This document shows positions 61,601 to 64,000 of a DNA stretch of 64,000 nucleotides, piece by piece. The notes under the pieces were generated by a model. It worked only from the letters and a program-made list of their open reading frames with translations, was not told where the DNA came from and made no database searches. The stretch is from assembly GCA_030549775.1 (NCBI GenBank), contig CM060175.1, positions 33,769,262 through 33,833,261 on the forward strand, written 5' to 3'. Numbering within the stretch: the first letter of the stretch is position 1; each line of letters opens with the position of its first letter. Both the position numbers and the translations under genes were made by a program. Origin of the DNA: Tamarix chinensis. Lineage: Eukaryota; Streptophyta; Magnoliopsida; Caryophyllales; Tamaricaceae.

Positions 61601-62906
61601 GATGCTATTGTTGCAGTGCCGAGGAATTTTACAATCGGTATGACGGCGTCGTTTGATATTCACACCATAAATAGGATTAGGTGAGGATTTTGGGGGTGGT
61701 TGCAACCACAATAACCTCTTAGCTCAACTACCGATGAATCATGAAAAGCTAGACGACGGCCGCATCAGAAGATAAGTTGGCAGATTGTAGTGTGTGTGTG
61801 TGTGTGTCTCTCTCTCTCTCTCTCTCGGTATATATCATAATCTCTGCGCTCTATCCGCCTCAGTTCTTATTCCTACGGTATTTTGCTCCTCAACTTTCTA
61901 ACCCTTGAGCCCCACATCTTTCACACATAATAAATATTATATCGTACCGTAGGTAGGTAATAATTGAATATTTTGAAATTTAATAAGTTTAATTTATAAT
62001 TGAAGCAAAGAGTCAATCACAACGGTCTAAGCAAATAATTTTGGCAAACCAGTCAAAAATTAGCTATGACGTAGCCAGATGCCTAAAACCTCATTAAAAT
62101 TATATTAACTTTTTTTTTTATATATTTATATTAGATAATTATTTCTAGTAAATAGTTTCAAATAAAGGTTAAATGAAGTTCGGTTGATGACGCGATATTA
62201 CTTGCTCCCACTTGGGTTCTTCGGTCCTCGTCGTCTCAGCGTTCACCCGAAAGCAGATCAAAACGCGACCATTACCGCCATACCGCTCCCCCCCCCACCC
62301 CTCTTTTCCCACGTTTGGTCAACCGCAACGTTACAGTTTAGTAGATACTAGCGCTAGCTAATGGAACACCGCTAGTGATTATATAATTAATCAGACATAC
62401 CAAACTGGCAATGGATTGTAGCATAACAGAAGGATCAACAGTATTTGAAAAGAGAAACAAACCTGTACAGAAAACTGTGATCATGAAGGCCAACAACCAA
62501 TGCAAACGCACCGATCTCTTTAACTAATTCCACAATCCTCCCTCCATGTTGATTATCCTCTGTGACTACCATCTCTATTCTGGTCTGTAACATAATTAAC
62601 CTTATATTTCATTAAATAATTATCCATAGAGGATTAATTAGAGGGACAAACAAAAGGAAAAGAAAAAGGAAAAGGACTTACGTTGAAGAAGCTGGAGGAA
62701 ACAATTTCTTTGAAAGAAAGAGCCAATTGGTATCCCTTTAATCTTAGGAGCCTACGCTTCTTCCTGCTGCGTGATTTGGGGTGAGGGAAGACGTGAATAA
62801 GTGTGAGCACGTCGCCGTACCTCAAGAGATTATGGAGTGCCCACTGCAGAGCAGTCCTTGCTGCATCCCCATCTTCTACTACTACAACTATGTTCCTCCC
62901 CTCCAT
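22556..62906 (-). CDS. Universal stress protein-like gene, 4 exons, two giant introns
   Basis: Join on the minus strand: 62906-62682, 62584-62463, 40566-40363, 22661-22556 (225+122+204+106 = 657 nt; 218 aa plus TAA). All three introns are GT-AG (97, 21,896 and 17,701 bp) and the phases agree (0, 2, 2), so the frame stays open. The protein begins MEGRNIVVVVEDGDAARTAL, the beta1/alpha1 start of a plant USP domain. Residues about 105-115 read VVGLHDHSFLY, then NIASIFNCKVLAIK closes the USP fold. A Ser/Thr-rich linker, FSQIEIADL, and a conserved tail KIPYQICPSPYAILWRSKK follow. This exon content and order fit the plant USP-like (adenine nucleotide alpha hydrolase-like) family of about 200-230 aa. 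The classical G-2X-G-9X-G(S/T) ATP-binding motif of UspA-type proteins is not evident, so nucleotide binding is uncertain. Probable soluble cytosolic/nuclear protein (inference; no signal peptide or TM). Intact frame and splice sites argue for a functional gene. Confidence 0.9.
23950..25500 (-). pseudogene. Ty1/copia pol 3' remnant within intron 3
   Basis: Minus-strand reading gives RT/RNase H junction (QPNIECVVNLVASY, about 24620-24580), RNase H (FTKYVENVANLVGY; CVWLRSIKHH-like at about 24290), and the terminal block KHVLDKLFSTHDLHSK followed by a purine tract (AAGGGGGAG, about 23958-23950), the expected polypurine tract. Sequence past it resembles copia 3' non-coding DNA. Upstream to 25500 RT/integrase is too decayed to delimit. 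It is the only clear intronic element in sense with the host gene. Confidence 0.72.
25757..25820 (+). repeat. (TTC)n microsatellite
   Basis: About 18 uninterrupted TTC units followed by a short imperfect tail. Confidence 0.97.
25830..27938 (+). mobile_element. 5' LTR region of the gypsy element in intron 3
   Basis: Long AT-rich non-coding sequence directly upstream of a primer-binding site. 25830-26250 resembles 43300-43850 (shared TTGATTC-TTTAGG and AAGCATG words), which is also LTR-derived. It contains about 200-bp tandem units (26745-27215). The 5' terminus was not found. The open frame at 27645-28001 spans the LTR end and primer site and is not a gene. Confidence 0.5.
26745..27215 (+). 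repeat. Tandem LTR-internal units, period about 190-205 bp
   Basis: Three diverged copies with the pattern ACCAAGTGAGRTTGATGTG ... AAAAGCCC ... GCACTAGTGTGTAGT ... GGGAGTTGCAATCCT. The last two are clear (starting near 26918 and 27123); the first is partial (near 26760). Confidence 0.7.
27941..27953 (+). other. Primer-binding site (tRNA-iMet type)
   Basis: TGGTATCAAATCC, differing at two positions from TGGTATCAGAGCC, the usual plant LTR-retrotransposon complement of initiator tRNA-Met. It lies upstream of gag in the right order. Confidence 0.7.
30790..30792. repeat. Target-site duplication GAA (left copy)
   Basis: GAA immediately before the CACTA terminus, matching 33056-33058. Confidence 0.85.
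30826..31105. repeat. Left subterminal hairpin repeats of the CACTA element
   Basis: Six successive inverted pairs of the form ATAACGGTTNNN...AACCGTTATT, each about 35-50 bp, separated by TTTTAA spacers. Such subterminal arrays are the expected binding sites for CACTA regulatory proteins (family knowledge). Confidence 0.9.
32693..33035. repeat. Right subterminal hairpin repeats of the CACTA element
   Basis: Five full TTTAATAACGGTT...AACCGTTATTAAA hairpins, plus shorter ones near 32941-33035. They are the same unit as on the left but with different loop sequences. Confidence 0.9.
33056..33058. repeat. Target-site duplication GAA (right copy)
   Basis: GAA immediately after the GTAGTG terminus, matching 30790-30792. 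The gypsy frame continues across when one copy is removed. Confidence 0.85.
33986..34035 (+). pseudogene. Small gypsy protease fragment
   Basis: Reads LIEFELNDFSIILGMD, the conserved end of Ty3/gypsy protease. It is out of order after RNase H at 33.4 kb, so it comes from a second element or a rearrangement. Confidence 0.55.
34050..35204. other. No gene seen; AT-rich intronic sequence
   Basis: Long A/T tracts and pyrimidine-rich patches without recognisable coding or terminal structure. Some of it may be decayed LTR. Confidence 0.5.
35205..35209. repeat. Target-site duplication ATTAC (left)
   Basis: Five bases directly before the LTR start, identical to 38180-38184. Confidence 0.75.
35210..38179 (+). 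mobile_element. Solo LTR (gypsy type A), 2970 bp, with 5-bp TSD
   Basis: It starts TGTGATACCCC and ends GAGTATTATA (the usual TTACA end with one C to T change). ATTAC flanks it at 35205-35209 and 38180-38184. No internal region or second LTR is adjacent, so this is an LTR left by unequal recombination. The layout is a pyrimidine-rich 5' third, AT-rich middle, one ATAGTGG...GGAGCATTT unit near 37355 and a conserved 3' end (TTACATCAAGTATGGTGATAC) shared with 8510-8540. Short frames at 35334-35597 and 37447-37994 are non-coding. Confidence 0.82.
38180..38184. repeat. Target-site duplication ATTAC (right)
   Basis: Five bases directly after the LTR end, identical to 35205-35209. Confidence 0.75.
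38190..38830 (+). other. Pyrimidine-rich then AT-rich DNA, possible LTR fragment
   Basis: 38190-38420 resembles the pyrimidine-rich 5' portion of the type A LTRs (CACCCCCAACTC and similar words). 38640-38740 is AT-rich. No termini, no coding sequence. Confidence 0.3.
38831..40150. repeat. Large foldback inverted repeat, arms about 590 bp
   Basis: 38831-39420 is the diverged reverse complement of 39560-40150. Matching blocks include GCACCTCCAATCACCAAACCT versus the complement of 40110-40150, TCTAGTAATT followed by an AATTGATCAAAA block (38930-38970 versus 40015-40065), and GGGAGTAGAGGxxG...GAGAAGAGAAATGTATT (39340-39395 versus 39575-39630). The loop is about 140 bp. It fits a long-TIR MITE or foldback element; no flanking TSD was confirmed. 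The short ORFs on either arm are by-products of AT-rich sequence. It begins about 210 bp past exon 3. Confidence 0.75.
40363..40566 (-). CDS. USP-like gene exon 3 (residues 116-183)
   Basis: Acceptor CTGTAG at 40572-40567, donor GTAAGA starting at 40362. The exon encodes SLSITHNNIASIFNCKVLAI, a low-complexity Ser/Thr/Arg linker (about residues 137-168), then NTSLDFSQIEIADL. The first part is the last strand of the USP domain; the second is a conserved segment of plant USP-like C-termini. The required phase (+1 base in, 2 bases out) is met at both ends. It lies 21.9 kb downstream of exon 2 across a transposon-filled intron. About 210 bp beyond the donor begins a large inverted repeat. Confidence 0.9.
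40830..41770. repeat. Degenerate CCAAAC/AACCTAAC-type tandem repeat
   Basis: About 0.9 kb of imperfect short words such as AACCTAACTTGAC, CCCAAACC, CTCAACCTCAAATTG and AACTCAAGTTAACTC, with no clear longer period. Its complement is the GGTTGGGTT-style low-complexity repeat seen in many plant genomes. No coding potential. Confidence 0.6.
41835..41854 (+). repeat. (AC)n microsatellite
   Basis: About ten AC units followed by AGAGATATC. Confidence 0.95.
42023..47300 (+). mobile_element. LTR-derived tract (gypsy type B and related)
   Basis: 42023-42170 aligns with the reverse complement of 1-314 (LTR start). 42430-43140 is pyrimidine-rich; 43300-43850 resembles 25830-26250; 44740-46260 carries CCAATCAACTAGTT-like words; 46560-46780 aligns with 2770-3060. 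It may be one very long LTR or several nested fragments. Limits are approximate. A (CT)n microsatellite lies at 42849-42871. The frames at 42885-43106 and 44966-45172 are not genes. Confidence 0.45.
47300..48650. other. No gene seen; AT-rich intronic sequence
   Basis: No repeat structure, coding domain or transposon terminus recognised. A 69-codon frame at 48161-48370 turns hydrophobic and AT-driven and is not convincing. Confidence 0.45.
48690..49270 (+). mobile_element. Decayed CACTA-like end and leader
   Basis: 48690-48780 holds decayed hairpin words (GATAATGGTTATAAATATAGTTGTTAAC; ACAACAGTTATGTTTATAACTATTATAA) resembling the CACTA subterminal repeats at 30.8 kb with CG changed to TG/CA. 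A pyrimidine-rich leader-like stretch follows, as in the young CACTA. No CACTA terminus or TSD was found. Frames at 48818-49204 lie in this pyrimidine-rich DNA and are not genes. Confidence 0.4.
50074..50519 (+). pseudogene. Unrecognised coding-like remnant
   Basis: Two neighbouring stretches look protein-like. 50074-50187 reads EVFKRDYGWIARELMLIDDE, then WRFRHNLSPSICTRYPR, before a stop. 50265-50519 is an open frame with KGFHKMIDVGESMDFHDAYK and a Y-I-L-S-D-S-R-T-H-D-T-Y tail. They are in different frames, as after a frameshift. Composition is balanced and less AT-driven than nearby spurious frames. No family is recognised. It lies between the CACTA-like end and the gypsy remnant, so a transposon-encoded ORF or a captured host fragment are both possible. 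Confidence 0.4.
50800..52170 (+). other. Upstream region of gypsy remnant, possible 5' LTR and leader
   Basis: AT/TC-rich sequence with recurrent CTTGAAGA and TTCAAT words. It occupies the position where the 5' LTR, primer site and leader of the following gag-pol should be. No confident LTR termini or primer-binding site were seen. Confidence 0.3.
52180..55690 (+). pseudogene. Ty3/gypsy gag-pol remnant within intron 2
   Basis: Collinear plus-strand order: gag (FPNFYGELDVELFFELLHEV at 52185; SVEEYTREFQRLAHLYDMQE near 52490), zinc-knuckle start QCFKCP (about 52885), protease (VIINSGSYNNVATKMMVKQL near 53130), RT ([40 protein letters not shown], catalytic YLDD near 54170), RNase H (about 54480-54920), and integrase (RDLLLKQEYEGAIVGHFST, VVVDTLSKMADFI, LDRDANFLS and an HPQTNGQTK box near 55570). 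It has many stops but keeps all domains. Same family as 315-1640. Antisense to the host gene. Confidence 0.88.
55827..56075 (+). repeat. Tandem repeats upstream of the CACTA transposase
   Basis: Two and a half diverged units of about 110-115 bp: TTTCTA-AxxATGATTTGTxxATTGGTA ... ATATAGCAA-AATA-xxATGAxACATTATA-AAATATG. The minus-strand ORF 55796-56161 is a translation of this array. The position just before TNP2 suggests CACTA 5' subterminal repeats. Confidence 0.65.
56132..59170 (+). pseudogene. CACTA/En-Spm TNP2-type transposase, decayed
   Basis: ATG at 56132 with an N-terminal transposase-associated domain (IFANHLSREYDKEVKFFIKF; NDLRDHLFMYIIDTCYNQSM). Next come YEAKKILSSMGMSYEKIHTC (about 56640), the HGWKTIFLGYRRFLL block (about 57360), and the conserved stretch DIEKMGIRHELTPSNNGRRT with LPLTCHTLYRKERIAICEFL (57700-57830). 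A DUF4218-like region (LEMCFTPSFFNIMVRQIVHL at 58100; KDYVNDRYQLEGCIVNHYLA at 58225) and a DUF4216-like tail (ASAKDKNLTYVNINYNGMIE at 58770) follow. The order matches plant TNP2 (Transposase_21). Frameshifts and stops (including one five codons in) rule out function. Confidence 0.88.
59440..60620 (+). pseudogene. Second CACTA ORF, Ptta/En-Spm (Transposase_24)-like, decayed
   Basis: After about 270 bp of non-coding DNA, plus-strand fragments include MDLSDEEGKRGSIVIRIRTH (59453), CMPITYNNWNQVLKGHKKDI (59620) and HDAPKALWFY (59920), matching the N-W-xx-V-P and P-P-xx-xx-W landmarks of the plant Ptta/En-Spm family that accompanies TNP2. Homology is weak and much of the stretch is unrecognised; position supports the call. 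Confidence 0.5.
60621..61230. other. No gene seen; presumed CACTA 3' end region
   Basis: Moderately AT-rich DNA after the second transposase-like ORF. No CACTA terminus, hairpin array or TSD could be found. Confidence 0.35.
61238..61291 (+). repeat. (AT)n-(GATA)n compound microsatellite
   Basis: A short AT run followed by about ten ATAG units with one GGTAG interruption. Confidence 0.96.
61480..62462. other. CpG-rich 5' part of intron 2
   Basis: Within the first kilobase of intron 2, 61480-61790 and 62170-62360 keep many CpGs and GC-rich words, for example ACGGCGTCGTTT near 61644 and a C8 run near 62288, unlike the CpG-poor decayed transposons to the left. This suggests sequence not under long-term methylation, such as a promoter-proximal or intronic regulatory zone. 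A short open frame at 61484-61684 has no recognisable domain. Between the two islands lie a compound microsatellite and AT-rich DNA. Confidence 0.4.
61791..61826 (+). repeat. (TG)n-(TC)n compound microsatellite
   Basis: About eight TG units then nine to ten TC units, inside intron 2 near its 5' end. Confidence 0.96.
62463..62584 (-). CDS. USP-like gene exon 2 (residues 76-115 and first 2 nt of codon 116)
   Basis: The acceptor TTACAG ends at 62585 and the donor GTTTGT starts at 62462. The 122-nt exon reads TRIEMVVTEDNQHGGRIVEL, then VKEIGAFALVVGLHDHSFLY, which is the middle of the USP fold. It is too short to appear as a long ORF and has no Met start. Intron 1 between exons 1 and 2 is only 97 bp (62585-62681). 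The exon ends after two bases (AG) of a codon completed by the first T of exon 3. Confidence 0.9.
62682..62906 (-). CDS. USP-like gene exon 1 (residues 1-75)
   Basis: The ATG is at 62906-62904. It encodes the first beta strand (NIVVVVEDGD), an amphipathic helix (ARTALQWALHNLLRYGD), strand LTLIHVFP, a basic patch (KSRSRKKRRLLRLKG) and the start of the next helix. The frame stays open past the exon, but GTAAGT at 62681-62676 is a perfect donor and the homology stops there, so the exon is ended at 62682 (phase 0). The ORF continuing into the intron is not the product. The start is the first ATG of the open frame and agrees with the usual family start. Confidence 0.92.
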
Positions 62907-63130
62907 TTCTCCGATTCCCGGCTGACTTCCTTCGCCAGCTTGCTTTTTTTTTTTTCTTTATTTCTCACTCACCAGCTTCCTACTTCAATTCGCCTTCTTA
63001 TGTTCGACGCGTGGAAAGTTTTTTGCTTATGTTGTTTTCCAGGATCACAGAGAAACGTGGCTTGTGGGCCGGTGCTCGGATGGTCATTGGTCCCCTCTGA
63101 GAGAGTCGTCTCGTCAACAAGGTGAGAAGG
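62907..63130 (-). promoter_or_regulatory. Presumed 5' UTR and proximal promoter of the USP-like gene
   Basis: This stretch upstream of the ATG is far richer in G+C and CpG than the transposon landscape. Visible minus-strand motifs: CCAAT at 63090-63086, an ACGT core (CCACGT, 63060-63055) of the ABRE/G-box class, and CCACGCGTC at 63014-63006. A purine-rich A-tract (62943-62956 region) probably lies in the 5' UTR. No clear TATA box was found. The promoter role is inferred from position; the individual motifs are short and could be chance. Confidence 0.45.
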
Positions 63131-63136
63131 AGTTGA

Positions 63137-64000
63137 TTGATTGATTTATCAAATTGGGATAAAAATAGAAGAGTGGTTGTACAATGCGGATTAAAATATG
63201 TATGGAAGGAGCTGCAAACCAGAACCTTTACTTATTTATATTTGATATGTATTTTATGTATTTTTTTTTTCTTTTTTATGGACAGCTTGGTGTTGTTCAT
63301 CTCTATAATTCTGTTTGCTACTTCGTCGTGTTTCGGCTTGAGAAGCGAGGAGTAGATGGGGTGGGGGGATCACAATATATTTATAGTTCCTATATGTAGA
63401 TTTCATCTTAATTTATAGGATAAAAATTTATTTTCAGATCCACTCATATTGGAGGATAAATAGATCATAAATAGATCTAACTATTGTTTTTATAAAAAAA
63501 TTATATAAATATAAATATATTTATGATTTATATAACTTAATATGTAATTTTTTTTTGTTAAAAATAAATTCTTCGTGTAAAAATAAATGCTTTAAAATAG
63601 TTGCTTTACGTTTTAAAATAATGGTTAAATATTTTGAAATTAAAATAATATACATATTACTTATAAAGTAAATATATAGAAATATAATTAAAAAAAAACC
63701 TTAGGAGCTCAAATAATTTTACGATGAAAATGATAAATACAAAATTAGTATATATGTAGATCTGTATCAACTTTAATCCCTTAGATCCTATCGGCGTTCC
63801 TAGTAATAGAGCCTATAAGGAAGTCAAATAAGGTTAGTTCTTTCACAACTTGTCTAAATCTGTACCCAATATAATTCTAGGTATTTTTAGAATAAGATGA
63901 TTGGTTATAAGTCCTATCTTAGGCAATAAGCCCATTCTTTTTTTGCTTTGGTAAGAATTAAACTATGCCAATTTTGCAAAACATAAGACTATTCTTTCGC
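63137..64000. other. No gene seen; distal upstream of the USP-like gene
   Basis: Mostly AT-rich sequence with A/T homopolymers. Overlapping short frames at 63137-63399 and on the opposite strand of exon 1 are AT/T-tract products with no domain. GC and CpG drop again to the left-hand background level. Confidence 0.5.

Larger units (their letters stand above)
40567..62462 (-). other. Intron 2 of the USP-like gene (21.9 kb)
   Basis: Donor GTTTGT (a weaker donor than those of introns 1 and 3), acceptor CTCTGTAG after a T-rich tract. It contains a degenerate minisatellite, LTR-derived DNA, a Ty3/gypsy gag-pol remnant and a decayed CACTA transposon. Confidence 0.85.

Noticed and set aside
61484..61684. 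66-codon ORF in a CpG-rich stretch as an additional exon or gene
   Set aside because: No domain, opposite strand to the host gene, and no partner exons in frame; the GC-rich composition is better explained by an unmethylated intronic zone.
62634..62906. 90-codon ORF as a complete single-exon USP protein
   Set aside because: Its last 15 codons are intron read-through: GTAAGT at 62681 and homology both stop at residue 75, and exon 2 continues the fold 97 bp on.
62781..63399. Plus-strand ORFs of 71-114 codons opposite and beyond exon 1
   Set aside because: Antisense to USP exon 1 and 5' UTR, or T-tract driven; no domain.
1..64000. tRNA or rRNA genes
   Set aside because: No cloverleaf with conserved A/B boxes or rRNA core sequence was recognised by eye; a tRNAscan-SE and Infernal run would settle it.

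Overview
The window is AT-rich plant nuclear DNA. The evidence is GT-AG introns, plant-type LTR retrotransposons of both superfamilies (Ty3/gypsy with tRNA-iMet primer site and chromodomain; Ty1/copia), CACTA/En-Spm DNA transposons with TNP2-type transposase, and one plant universal-stress-protein (USP)-like gene. The species cannot be named from the sequence. Almost all coding-looking sequence is decayed transposon, full of stops and frameshifts and poor in CpG.

The main result is one host gene on the minus strand spread over about 40.4 kb. Four exons (62682-62906, 62463-62584, 40363-40566, 22556-22661) join at canonical GT-AG sites with compatible phases. They give an uninterrupted 218-residue USP-like protein. 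Intron 1 is 97 bp, intron 2 is 21,896 bp and intron 3 is 17,701 bp. The two giant introns hold most of the transposons in the window, and exons 3 and 4 are small islands that ORF scanning would not link to exon 1.

Layout: 1-17.7 kb is a jumble of Ty3/gypsy LTR and pol fragments in both orientations, with a 30-bp-period minisatellite (5.5-6.76 kb). 17.8-22.0 kb is a minus-strand Ty1/copia element lying just beyond the 3' end of the host gene. 22.56-22.66 kb is exon 4. Intron 3 (22.66-40.36 kb) holds a copia fragment, a gypsy element with a young CACTA element inserted in its RNase H region (30793-33055, TSD GAA), a solo LTR with an intact 5-bp TSD (35210-38179), and a 1.3-kb foldback inverted repeat next to exon 3. 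40.36-40.57 kb is exon 3. Intron 2 (40.57-62.46 kb) holds a degenerate CCAAAC/AACCTAAC-type repeat, a long LTR-derived tract, a gypsy gag-pol remnant (52.2-55.7 kb), and a decayed autonomous CACTA element (TNP2, 56.1-59.2 kb, and a second transposase-like ORF to about 60.6 kb). From 61.5 kb to 63.1 kb the sequence becomes CpG-rich and less decayed around exons 1-2 and the presumed promoter.

Nothing here forms an operon or pathway. The biology is one small host gene kept spliceable across two transposon-filled introns, with most identifiable intronic elements antisense to it. No tRNA, rRNA or CRISPR array was seen.
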